DNA from: Actinomycetota bacterium
GTDB taxonomy: Bacteria; Actinomycetota; Acidimicrobiia; Acidimicrobiales; JAFATL01
NCBI GenBank assembly: GCA_019243975.1
Contig: JAFATL010000707.1
Location: 1 to 6,701 of the forward strand
Reading direction: 5' to 3'
DNA length: 6,701 nucleotides
Positions 1 to 6,701 of the stretch are shown one piece after another. The stretch's first letter is position 1. Each line of letters opens with the position of its first letter. A program made the translations under genes and the position numbers. Below the pieces are notes generated by a model. That model saw nothing but the letters and a program-made list of their open reading frames with translations, was not told the origin of the DNA and searched no databases.

Positions 1-160
1 CCAGCACGGCCATGGCCAGGATCAGCCCGCCGGCGGTGGGCACGGTGCGGCCCCGGTAGTTGACGCGGAGGAACGGCGCCTGCGAGAGCGCGGGACGCAG
101 CGTGAGCCACCCGAGGCGGGCGGCCAACATCCCGGTGACCGCGGCGACCAGCAGGATCAC
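1..160 (-). CDS. MraY/WecA-like phosphoglycosyltransferase (glycosyltransferase family 4), N-terminal fragment
   Basis: Only the first 53 codons are in the window; the rest lies beyond the left edge. The start is a GTG at 160-158 that overlaps the TGA stop of the upstream fusion gene by four bases (GTGA). The peptide opens with a hydrophobic helix (about residues 1-14), then passes through 'FLRVNYRGRTVPTAGGL' (about 33-49) into a second hydrophobic stretch. The helix, a basic loop and a P-T-x-G-G motif match the N-terminus of the MraY/WecA superfamily. Those membrane enzymes transfer a sugar-phosphate from a UDP-sugar to a polyprenyl phosphate. The catalytic aspartates of this family lie further downstream and cannot be checked here. 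It is probably not canonical MraY, because it sits outside a mur/dcw cluster. No clear Shine-Dalgarno precedes the GTG, and no start codon is visible in this frame within roughly 80 bases upstream, so coupling to the upstream stop is likely. The family call is fairly confident; the substrate is unknown. Confidence 0.72.
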   Translation of the reverse strand, partial: MILLVAAVTGMLAARLGWLTLRPALSQAPFLRVNYRGRTVPTAGGLILAMAVL

Positions 161-3132
161 GACGCGGCCGCCAGCGCCACTCGTGGCGGGGGCGGCGCGG
201 CCCGGGCCTCGGCCTGCACCTCGAGGGCGCGCAGCGTCATGAACGGGCCCACGTAGGAGAACACCAACGCCACCAGCACCGGACCCGAGTCGTTGGTGAC
301 GAAGCCGACGAGCCCGAGCGCGAGCGCCGCCACCGCCGTTGTGCGCAGAGCGGAGCGAGGCGGCAGGAGCTGACGGAACAGGCCCTGCCACACCAGCAGG
401 TACAGCAGGAACACCGACGCGATTGGCAGCACCCATGTCCAGATGGAGGCCTTGAGGATGCGGATGTTGGCCGCTTCCTTGCGCGCGATGGTCGTGGTCA
501 GCACGCTCGGTCCGTCCTTGAAGAGCGACGCAACGAAGCGGCCCAGGTGCGTGCGGGCCTCGGGTGGGCGCAGCAGGTCGACCGTGCTGCCGACCACGAG
601 CAACGCGCCGGTGGCGGCAACGACGATGCCGATGGTGCGCCACGACACCCGCACACGCGCCAGCACGAGCATGGTCAGGCCGAAGACGGGCACCAGGGTG
701 AGAACGCCCCCGACGTCGTCGCCGAGTCCGGGCAGCGCGTCGACGACGGTGACGAGGGCGAGAACGACGCCGGCCGTCACCAGCGCCTCGCGCCGTCGGG
801 GCGCGTAGTGCACGTGAATGCACGCCCACAGCAAGGCGGCGGTCGCCATCACCGCGAACGTCGTGTTCGGCATGCCGTAGAACCGGCCCGCCGTGTGCAG
901 CGAGTAGCCCAACCAGCTCGAGATCTCGAGGCGGCTGCCGGTGGCGGTGTCGACCACGAGGAGGGCGGTGGTGGCACCGAGGATCCACGACAGCGGGCTC
1001 AGCGGGTGCCGACGGGCGCGCAAGGCAAGGGCCACGATGACGGCGTCGATGGCGAGCACCACCAGTGTGTTGGCCTGCCCGAGAGCGGCGAAGTTGGGGA
1101 TCATGCGCAACACGAACGTGGCCAGCGGGAACCCCGCCACCGTGAGGACGAGCACCCGCGCCACCGGTCGGGCGCCCGCGCTTCCGAACCGGCGCGACAG
1201 GGCCAGGATGCAGAACGCGTACAGCAGGGCTTGGCTCACGATGTAGCCGAGGGCCAGGGGGTAGTAGCTGCTCTCTCGGTACGTCGTGTCGCGATCGAGG
1301 TGGCGGAAGTAGGTGAGCGACGGCGTTCCCGCGTGCCTGCGCAAGGCGTGGCCGATCATCCCGTCGGCCGCCGGCCGGTTGACGGCGTCGAGGATCGTCG
1401 GCGCCAGATCGGTGATGGTCACGACGCCGAGGCGCTTGGTCGAGGGCGAGTGCAGGTAGCTATGGGTGATGCCGGGACCGCGGATGACGGTGGGCACGAG
1501 GTGCCAGTGACCCGAGGGCGCCGACACCGACGTGACGATGAGCAGCGTGTTCTGCGGCAGATGGTCGGCCACCTGGCCGAGCAAGGTGTCGGTGGCGATG
1601 AGGGCCCGCAGGCGCGCCGCCCGGGCCGGCGCGTCGAGGGCATTGCGCCGGAACGCCTCGGCTCTGTCGAGGTCACCCGGATCGACGACCACGACGTCAG
1701 CCGACGCCAGCGCCTTCTCCGTCTGCGCCAGCATCTTGCCGGCGTCGGCGCGGACGCCGAAGGGGGCGCTGGGGTCGTCGACCAGCACGTCGTCGCGCTC
1801 CACCGCGCCCACATCGACCACGCCGTTGCGGTCCATCACCGCCAGCGGGGCCGGTCGGACGGTGCGGGGCACCATCGGATCGAGCGACCCGGGGTTGTCG
1901 GCGTTGCCCACCGCCGCGGTGTGCAGCCCCGCCTTGTGCAGCGTGTCGCCCAGCGCACCGGCGCCGCTCGACAGGTGCAACCCGGCCACCAGCTTGCGTG
2001 TCGACGCCACGCCGGTCACCACCACCTCACCCCGCGGCTGGTGACCGGTGAGCCGCGACACCAGGTCGGCAGCGGTGCCGCCCTGCACGCGAGTGTTGGC
2101 GTCGTACGCCAGCACCGACCGGTCGTCGGCCGCGATGCGGGCGCTGGCGCCCAGGCTGGCGAAGCCTTCGCCGGTGGAGGACTTGCGCGACAGCGTGCGG
2201 ATGCTCGTCGACGCCACCGCCCCCTCAGCGGCGATGCGGTCGAGGTTGGGCGTGTTGCCGCGCCCGAAGTCCTCGAACCCCACGTGGTCCATGCCGAACA
2301 GCACGACCTTCTGCCTGCCCGGGTGCGACCCCGCCGACTGCAGAGGGACGCTCTTCGGCTCCCACGTCGTGCCCGTCCACGCCATCGCCCCGAGGGACGC
2401 CACCAGGCCGACGACCAGCAGCGTGATGCGGGCCCGGCTGCTGGTGAGACGCGTCCACAGGGCGCGCACGACGTCGCTCCCCTGCCGGGCCCGGTGCGCG
2501 AAGCCCGACACCGAGCGGCCCCGGTGGTTGTGGTCCATGTCGACGTCGACCTCGACGACCCGGGCCCCGGCTCGCGTCGCGTCGATGGTGAGGCCCGTCT
2601 CCAAGCCGAACCGGGGTGCGAGAGGCAGCAGCGAGCGCAGCAGCGGGGCGGCGATGGCCCGTTGCCCCGACAGCGGCGCACCGGTGCGGTACCCCGACGC
2701 CCGGGCGATGCCCCAACGAGCGGTGTCGCGCACCAGGCCGAAGCCGCCCTTGCCGTTGGCGCTCGGCAGCACGCCGATGGTCATGTCGGCGTCCCCCGCC
2801 ACCACGGGTGCGAGCAGCGCGTCGACCGCCGCCGCGGTGCGGCCCACGTCGTCGTCGACGAGCAGGTACACGTCGGCCGATGGCGTCGCTTCGACGGCGG
2901 CCGTGACGGCGCCGCCCTTGCCTCGGTTGATCCCGAGCTCGATGACGGTCGCCCCGGCGGCGCGCGCCGCGGCGGGCGTGCCGTCACCCGAGCCGTCGTC
3001 GACGACCACCACCTCGTCGATGCTCGGGATGCCCCGCAACGCGGCGATGGCGGCGCCGATGGTGTCGGCCGAGCGGAACGCCGGGATGATGGCGACGATC
3101 CGGCGGGCGGGCGCGGAAACCGACGTCGTCAC
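157..3132 (-). CDS. Fusion: family-2 glycosyltransferase + alkaline-phosphatase-like domain + polytopic membrane domain (991 aa)
   Basis: This is one uninterrupted reading frame with three parts. Residues about 10-225 are a GT-A family-2 glycosyltransferase: Rossmann start 'RRIVAIIPAF' (10-19), 'VVDDGSGDGT' (43-52), the metal-binding-type DDD (93-95), 'SGQRA' (155-159) and 'GLETGLTID' (176-184). The C-terminal part of this domain resembles glucosyl-3-phosphoglycerate synthase and polyprenol-phosphate glycosyltransferases. A single membrane helix (236-252) follows. Residues about 274-600 look like the alkaline phosphatase/type I phosphodiesterase superfamily: 'FGMDHVGFEDF' (279-289), 'TPNLDRIAAEG' (294-304), a Ser/Thr-rich nucleophile region (313-323), and 'VIRGPG' then 'TDLAPTILD' (549-582). 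About 11 membrane helices (626-968) and a short proline/alanine-rich tail complete it. Topology puts the transferase inside and the phosphatase-like domain outside. The frame stays open upstream to 3585, but the GTG at 3132 is chosen: it overlaps the steB stop (GTGA), has a GAGG seven bases upstream, and directly precedes the transferase fold. The substrate is unknown. Confidence 0.85.
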   Translation of the reverse strand: MTTSVSAPARRIVAIIPAFRSADTIGAAIAALRGIPSIDEVVVVDDGSGDGTPAAARAAGATVIELGINRGKGGAVTAAVEATPSADVYLLVDDDVGRTAAAVDALLAPVVAGDADMTIGVLPSANGKGGFGLVRDTARWGIARASGYRTGAPLSGQRAIAAPLLRSLLPLAPRFGLETGLTIDATRAGARVVEVDVDMDHNHRGRSVSGFAHRARQGSDVVRALWTRLTSSRARITLLVVGLVASLGAMAWTGTTWEPKSVPLQSAGSHPGRQKVVLFGMDHVGFEDFGRGNTPNLDRIAAEGAVASTSIRTLSRKSSTGEGFASLGASARIAADDRSVLAYDANTRVQGGTAADLVSRLTGHQPRGEVVVTGVASTRKLVAGLHLSSGAGALGDTLHKAGLHTAAVGNADNPGSLDPMVPRTVRPAPLAVMDRNGVVDVGAVERDDVLVDDPSAPFGVRADAGKMLAQTEKALASADVVVVDPGDLDRAEAFRRNALDAPARAARLRALIATDTLLGQVADHLPQNTLLIVTSVSAPSGHWHLVPTVIRGPGITHSYLHSPSTKRLGVVTITDLAPTILDAVNRPAADGMIGHALRRHAGTPSLTYFRHLDRDTTYRESSYYPLALGYIVSQALLYAFCILALSRRFGSAGARPVARVLVLTVAGFPLATFVLRMIPNFAALGQANTLVVLAIDAVIVALALRARRHPLSPLSWILGATTALLVVDTATGSRLEISSWLGYSLHTAGRFYGMPNTTFAVMATAALLWACIHVHYAPRRREALVTAGVVLALVTVVDALPGLGDDVGGVLTLVPVFGLTMLVLARVRVSWRTIGIVVAATGALLVVGSTVDLLRPPEARTHLGRFVASLFKDGPSVLTTTIARKEAANIRILKASIWTWVLPIASVFLLYLLVWQGLFRQLLPPRSALRTTAVAALALGLVGFVTNDSGPVLVALVFSYVGPFMTLRALEVQAEARAAPPPPRVALAAAS

Positions 3133-4058
3133 TTGGGCGCCTCGGGCAGCATCCGGTCGGCGCCCGGACCGACGCCGTAGTTCCCGGTGCGGCCCGAGCG
3201 CAGGCCGAGCAGCGCCAGCACGGTGGCCATGCGGCCCCGGAAGTCCTCCAGGTTGTCCACCGTCGAGAGTCGCCCGACCAGGGTGCTGTCGCCGCGGATG
3301 CCGTGCAGGTAGACGGCCCGCTGCGCCGGCACCTTGGGCGCCGCATCGTGGCCGGGCTCGGCGGCGACGACGGCTGTCGTCGCGTCGTGCGCCAACTCCG
3401 TGGCGAAGGGAACCGCCACCTGGTCGTTGGGCACGTCGGGTGTGGCGTCGGAGACCACCACGAACTGGCTGTGGGCGGCGGGCACTCCTGTGAGATCGGT
3501 CTGCCCCGGGGCGGGCGGGTCGAAATCGAGGAACCCGGCGTCGCGCATGGCCGCCAGCGGGCCGGGGCCTGAGCCAGCGCCCCACGCACCGGCCAGCGAG
3601 ACCAGGGCGGCGTGGCGCAGCACGTCAGGACGGGCCGTGGCGCCGAGGATGGTGGACAGCGTCTGCGCGTCCTCGGGCCGGTCGAGCTTCAACTTGGCGG
3701 TGAACCACACGGTGCCCTGCAGCGTCGCCCCCGCCGTCGTGAGGCTGCGCTTGAGGGCGTCGATCGTCCCGCGGTCGACGCCGTGCGTCGCCACGATGAG
3801 CACGGGCGGCCCGTTGGCGAGCTCGCCCCGCACCAACTCGTCGCCTTGGTCCGCGAACCGGCGCCAGCGACTCACCTCCGCCCGCAGCGCGTCGTTCTGG
3901 GTGTTGGTGTTGTTGGCCCGGTTCCGCACGCTCTCGAGCTGGCTGCGCAGCAGCTTCACCGTCGCTTGATCGACGACGGTGGCGCCCATGGCGATGCCGA
4001 TGGCGAGGGCGAGGAAGACGGCCGTCAGCGACACGAGGTGGTAGCGGAAGTTGATCAT
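3129..4058 (-). CDS. steB: SteB/MctB-family membrane-anchored coiled-coil protein (often annotated 'copper transporter')
   Basis: The 309-residue protein begins 'MINFRYHLVSLTAVFLALA', the hallmark N-terminus of the actinobacterial family that includes M. tuberculosis Rv1698 (MctB) and corynebacterial SteB. One membrane helix spans about residues 8-29, followed by a polar, coiled-coil-like stretch (about 33-70). Two alpha/beta segments follow, around 'PPVLIVATHGVD' (84-95) and 'FVVVSDATPDVP' (199-210). A conserved family end runs through 'STVDN' (265-269), 'GRMATVLALLGL' (275-286) and 'GNYGVGPGA' (292-300). Most of the protein is predicted to lie outside the membrane. In corynebacteria SteB works with SteA in the RipC-FtsEX daughter-cell separation pathway; in M. 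tuberculosis the homologue was reported to affect copper handling. This copy has no cysteine at all, which makes cysteine-based copper binding impossible. It starts at ATG 34 bases after the steA stop with no recognisable ribosome-binding site. Its TGA stop overlaps the next gene's GTG. Confidence 0.93.
   Translation of the reverse strand: MINFRYHLVSLTAVFLALAIGIAMGATVVDQATVKLLRSQLESVRNRANNTNTQNDALRAEVSRWRRFADQGDELVRGELANGPPVLIVATHGVDRGTIDALKRSLTTAGATLQGTVWFTAKLKLDRPEDAQTLSTILGATARPDVLRHAALVSLAGAWGAGSGPGPLAAMRDAGFLDFDPPAPGQTDLTGVPAAHSQFVVVSDATPDVPNDQVAVPFATELAHDATTAVVAAEPGHDAAPKVPAQRAVYLHGIRGDSTLVGRLSTVDNLEDFRGRMATVLALLGLRSGRTGNYGVGPGADRMLPEAPK
3140..3143 (-). promoter_or_regulatory. Ribosome-binding site (GAGG) of the glycosyltransferase fusion gene
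   Basis: A GAGG lies seven bases upstream of the GTG at 3132, inside the last codons of steB. It decides the start: the frame is open for another 151 codons upstream, but that extension overlaps steB and has no family-like sequence. With the GTGA overlap, it points to translational coupling with steB. Confidence 0.6.
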
Positions 4059-4092
4059 CGCAGTGTGAGCGGAGAGTGGGGCATGGAGCAGG
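4059..4092 (-). other. steA-steB spacer, the only true intergenic gap in the window
   Basis: These 34 bases separate the steA stop from the steB start. On the coding strand they are pyrimidine-rich and contain no Shine-Dalgarno-like AGGAGG fragment. They hold an ATG (4084-4082) that opens a nine-codon frame whose TGA (4057-4055) overlaps the steB ATG. I see no convincing promoter or hairpin terminator. Confidence 0.5.
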
Positions 4093-5241
4093 TCAGTGGG
4101 TGATGGATCGCCATGCCTGGCGCAGGATGAACCACCCCGAGTCGATATAGACGCGCGGGAATGCCACCAGGATGAGGATGACGAACGCCAGCATGGCCGC
4201 GGCGATGAAGAACAGCATGTCGCGCTTGCGGATGCGACCCCGGTACAGCTGGCTCACGCCTTTGGCGTCCACCAGCCGGGTGCCCACCTTCATGCGTACG
4301 AGGAACGTCGACGCCATGCCGGCCCGGCCCTTGTCGAGGAAGTCGACCATCGACGCGTGCGTGCCGACGGCGACCAGCAGCTCGGCCCCCTTTTCGTACG
4401 CCAGCAGCATGGCGATGTCTTCGCTGGTGCCCGCTGCCTCGATGGTGAGGTAGTCGAGGTCCATCGACTCGAGGCGCTCCGCCCCCGGCGCCGTGCCGTC
4501 CGGATACGCGTGCACGACCAGTTGAGCACCGCAGTGCAAGGCGTGCTCGGTGACGGAGTCGAAGTCACCCACGATGAGATCGGGCTTGAGGCCTGCCTCC
4601 AGCAGCGCGTCGGCGCCGCCGTCGACACCGATCAGCACCGGGCGCATCTCGCCGACGTAGCCGCGCAGGTGCGCCAGGTCGTTGCGGTGGTCGGCCCCGC
4701 GCACCACGATGAGCACGTGGCGGCCGCGCAGGTCGACGGCCAGATCGGGCAGCGTCGGTGACTCGATCCACACGTGGCGCTCGCGGCGCATGAACTCGAG
4801 CGTGTTCTCGGCGAACCGCTCGAGCTCGTCGCCCATCGTGACCTTGGCTGCGTCGTACAGCTCCTCGAGCGACTCGAGCGTCTGGGCGTGCCCTTTGGCG
4901 ACGACCTCGGCGCCCACCAGCACCTCGCCGCCGTCGACCCGGACCAGTTGGCCCTCGCGGATCGTCTGCAGCAACTCAGGCCCGGTGTTGTCGACGAGCG
5001 GGATGCCGGCGGCGGCGAGGAGCAGCGGGCCCACGTTGGGGTACCGGCCCGAGATCGACGCTGCCGCGTTCACCACCGCGCCCACGCGCGCCTGCACCAG
5101 ACCTTCGGCTGCGACGCGATCGAGGTCTTCGTGGTTGATCACCGCCACCTCGCCCACGTGGATGCGGCGCAACAGGTTCTTGGTGCGGCCGTCGACGCGC
5201 GCCACTCCCTGCACGCCGGCGGTGGACGGTGCGCGCCGCAT
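4093..5241 (-). CDS. steA: SteA-like cell-separation protein with thiamin-pyrophosphokinase-like fold and C-terminal membrane helix
   Basis: The product is 382 residues from ATG at 5241. The N-terminal part contains 'GVARVDGRTKNLLRRI' and 'VVNAAASISGRYPNVGP' (about 56-72), matching Rv1697/SteA proteins. The middle carries thiamin-pyrophosphokinase-like motifs: 'IGVDGGADALL' (204-214) and 'KPDLIVGDFDSV' (219-230). A hydrophobic helix (about 342-361) near the C-terminus anchors it, with a short tail ending '...RSITH'. In corynebacteria SteA and SteB form a complex needed for normal cell separation through the RipC-FtsEX hydrolase pathway; the same role is inferred here. It is not a metabolic thiamin pyrophosphokinase: it is much longer, membrane-anchored and in a division context. 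Start choice is uncertain. A TTG at 5250 overlaps the recN stop (TTGA) and would add three residues, but the purine-rich GGGGG at 5253-5257 is only two bases from it and eleven from the ATG, so the ATG is preferred. Confidence 0.92.
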   Translation of the reverse strand: MRRAPSTAGVQGVARVDGRTKNLLRRIHVGEVAVINHEDLDRVAAEGLVQARVGAVVNAAASISGRYPNVGPLLLAAAGIPLVDNTGPELLQTIREGQLVRVDGGEVLVGAEVVAKGHAQTLESLEELYDAAKVTMGDELERFAENTLEFMRRERHVWIESPTLPDLAVDLRGRHVLIVVRGADHRNDLAHLRGYVGEMRPVLIGVDGGADALLEAGLKPDLIVGDFDSVTEHALHCGAQLVVHAYPDGTAPGAERLESMDLDYLTIEAAGTSEDIAMLLAYEKGAELLVAVGTHASMVDFLDKGRAGMASTFLVRMKVGTRLVDAKGVSQLYRGRIRKRDMLFFIAAAMLAFVILILVAFPRVYIDSGWFILRQAWRSITH

Positions 5242-5246
5242 GGCGG

Positions 5247-6701
5247 TCAACGCCCCCGCTCGCGCGCGGCGGAGGCCAGCAGCTCTTCGGCGTGGCCGCG
5301 TGCCGTCTCGCTCTGGGGCTGCCCGGAAAGCATGCGCGACAGCTCGACGACGCGGCCGCTGTCGTCGAGCGCCGTGGCCCCGGCCACCGTGCGCCCGCCG
5401 GTCTCCGCTTTGCTGATGGCCACCTGGTGGTCGGCGAACGCTGCCACCTGCGGGAGGTGGGTCACGACCAGCACCTGGTGCCCGGCGCTGGGGTCGGCCA
5501 GCGCAGCCAGCGCCCGCCCGACCGCGAGTGCCGCTTCGCCCCCGACCCCGGCGTCGACCTCGTCGAACACCAGCGTGTCGGGACCGCGCGTGAGCACGAG
5601 GCGGGCGGCCAGCATCGTCCGCGCCAGCTCACCGCCTGACGCCACCTTGGCCAGCGGCAAGGGCGGCTCGCCCACGTTGGCGGCGAGGAGGAACGTCACC
5701 TCGTCGCCCGGGTCGGCGTCGCCGACGGTCACGTCGAAGCGGGCTCCGCCCATGGCGAGGGTCTGCAGGTGGGCCTGCACCGCCGCGGCCAGTTTTGGGG
5801 CGGCCTTGCGTCGGGCCTTGCCCACGGCCGCCTCGGCCGCCGCCACTGCGTCAACGGCGTGCTTCCGGTCGGCGTCCAGTTGGGCGGCGCGCGCCTCATA
5901 GCCCTCGAGCTCGGCCAGCCGGCGGCGGGCGTCGTCGGCGAACGCCAGCACGTCGGCCAGGGAGTCGCCGTACTTGCGGCGCAGGTCGCTCAGCTGGGCC
6001 CGGCGCGCTTGCACCGCGGCCAGGCGCTCGGGATCCTCCTCGAACCCCTCGGCCAGGGCGCGGACTTCGGCCGCCGCGTCACCCAACTCGGCCACCAGCC
6101 CCCGCAGGCGCGCCTGGAGCGAATCGAAGGGCGCCCGGCCGGTCACATGGGTGAGGGCGGCCGCCACCGCGTCGGCCCCCCCGCCGTCGCCGGCCAGCGC
6201 GTCGGCCGCCGCCCACGCCGCTTGCCGGTGGGCGGCCGCGTCGGCGAGGACCTCTTCCTCGCGCTGCAGGCTCTCGTCCTCGTCGGGCCCGGTGATGGCG
6301 GCACCATCGAGCTCGTTCACCTGGAAGCGCACGAGGTCGAGCTCACGCGCCCGGGCCCGCTCGTCGCCACCCAGCTCGGCCAACGCTGCGTCGATGCTCG
6401 CCAGCGCACCGCGCGCATCGCGAAGGGGCGTTCGGTCGATGTCCGCGTAGCGGTCGAGCGACGAGCGCTGCGGCCCCGGCGCCAGCAGCGACTGGTGGGC
6501 GTGCTGCCCGTGCAGGTCGAGCAACCGGGCGCCCGTCTCGGCCAGAGCGGTGGCCGGCGCCATGCGGCCGTCGATGTAGCCGCGCGATCGGCCGGCGGCC
6601 GGGATGGCGCGGGCGAGCACGATCTCGTCACCGTCGAGCTCGAAGCGGGCTTCGACCCACGCCTCGTCGGCGCCCGGGCGCACCAGCACGGGGTCGGCGC
6701 G
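5247..6701 (-). CDS. recN: DNA repair protein RecN, 5' end cut off by the window edge
   Basis: The visible part has 484 residues and lacks roughly the first 50 by comparison with E. coli RecN, so the Walker A motif is outside the window. Clear RecN landmarks follow in order: 'GRSRGYIDG' (about 37-45), 'LDLHGQHAHQSLL' (61-73), a long Ala/Arg/Glu-rich coiled-coil arm (about 100-300), the ABC signature 'ASGGELARTM' (354-363), Walker B 'TLVFDEVDAGVGG' (376-388) and the switch-histidine segment 'VLVVTHLPQVAAFADH' (410-425). It ends with the usual RecN tail around 'ELSRMLSGQ' (453-461). RecN is an SMC-like ATPase in the cytoplasm that acts early in double-strand-break repair with RecA. All catalytic motifs that can be seen are intact, and the frame is open to the window edge. 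Its stop lies just before or overlaps the steA start, so the two are almost certainly co-transcribed, as in other actinobacteria. Confidence 0.97.
   Translation of the reverse strand, partial: RADPVLVRPGADEAWVEARFELDGDEIVLARAIPAAGRSRGYIDGRMAPATALAETGARLLDLHGQHAHQSLLAPGPQRSSLDRYADIDRTPLRDARGALASIDAALAELGGDERARARELDLVRFQVNELDGAAITGPDEDESLQREEEVLADAAAHRQAAWAAADALAGDGGGADAVAAALTHVTGRAPFDSLQARLRGLVAELGDAAAEVRALAEGFEEDPERLAAVQARRAQLSDLRRKYGDSLADVLAFADDARRRLAELEGYEARAAQLDADRKHAVDAVAAAEAAVGKARRKAAPKLAAAVQAHLQTLAMGGARFDVTVGDADPGDEVTFLLAANVGEPPLPLAKVASGGELARTMLAARLVLTRGPDTLVFDEVDAGVGGEAALAVGRALAALADPSAGHQVLVVTHLPQVAAFADHQVAISKAETGGRTVAGATALDDSGRVVELSRMLSGQPQSETARGHAEELLASAARERGR
5253..5257 (-). promoter_or_regulatory. 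Possible weak ribosome-binding site (GGGGG) of steA
   Basis: A run of five G sits inside the last codons of recN. It is eleven bases upstream of the ATG at 5241 but only two from the TTG at 5250. It is the only purine-rich element near the steA start and modestly favours the ATG. In DNA this GC-rich it may also be chance. Confidence 0.3.

Noticed and set aside
1361..1390. GC-rich inverted repeat (ccgtc...gacgg with an inner ggcc palindrome)
   Set aside because: It lies inside the coding sequence of the phosphatase-like domain with no following T-run. Such short palindromes are frequent at this base composition.
2380..2430. Possible internal start that would split the fusion into a glycosyltransferase and a separate membrane protein
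   Set aside because: There is an in-frame ATG at residue 250 with G-rich sequence upstream, but starting there would cut through the membrane helix at 236-252. No stop codon or frame change separates the two parts.
547..3180. Plus-strand open frame of 877 codons opposite the fusion gene
   Set aside because: Its translation is rich in Arg, Gly, His, Asp and Gln with no recognisable motif or hydrophobic segments. It lies antisense to a frame with clear domain motifs. Long antisense frames are expected in DNA this GC-rich.
2048..3493. Plus-strand open frame of 481 codons, and a similar 375-codon frame at 4774-5901
   Set aside because: Low-complexity Ser/Ala/Arg/Pro-rich translations with no family features, antisense to steB, the fusion gene, steA and recN. 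They are read as shadows.
3133..3585. N-terminal extension of the fusion gene's open frame by 151 codons
   Set aside because: It is Arg/Gly/Pro/Ala-rich, overlaps the well-supported steB frame and has no glycosyltransferase features. The GTG at 3132 with its GAGG and stop overlap is a better start.

Overview
This 6.7 kb, very GC-rich window is a single block of minus-strand genes, read here from right to left. The order is recN (5' end cut off by the window edge), steA, steB/mctB-like, a large glycosyltransferase/phosphatase-like/multi-membrane fusion, and the first 53 codons of a MraY/WecA-like phosphoglycosyltransferase. The recN-steA-steB run is an actinobacterial signature: M. tuberculosis has recN-Rv1697-Rv1698 and corynebacteria have recN-steA-steB. 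The source is therefore an actinobacterium. A deep-branching class such as Acidimicrobiia is plausible, but that is a guess from general impression.

Layout: recN occupies 5247-6701, steA 4093-5241 (or to a TTG at 5250), steB 3129-4058, the fusion gene 157-3132, and the MraY-like gene 1-160. Intergenic space is almost absent. Two junctions, and possibly a third, are 4-base start/stop overlaps. The only gap is 34 bases, between steA and steB. I see no terminator, promoter, RNA gene, repeat array or mobile element. The layout suggests one transcript that starts outside the window upstream of recN and continues past its left edge.

RecN is a DNA-repair SMC-like ATPase. The four downstream genes all look connected to the envelope. 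SteA is a membrane-anchored protein with a thiamin-pyrophosphokinase-like fold, and SteB is its membrane-anchored coiled-coil partner; together they act in daughter-cell separation in corynebacteria. They are followed by a protein predicted to place a family-2 glycosyltransferase in the cytoplasm and an alkaline-phosphatase-like domain outside the cell, on about 12 membrane helices. A polyprenyl-phosphate glycosyl-phosphate transferase relative comes next. The most interesting inference is that this operon links cell separation to synthesis or modification of an undescribed surface glycopolymer.
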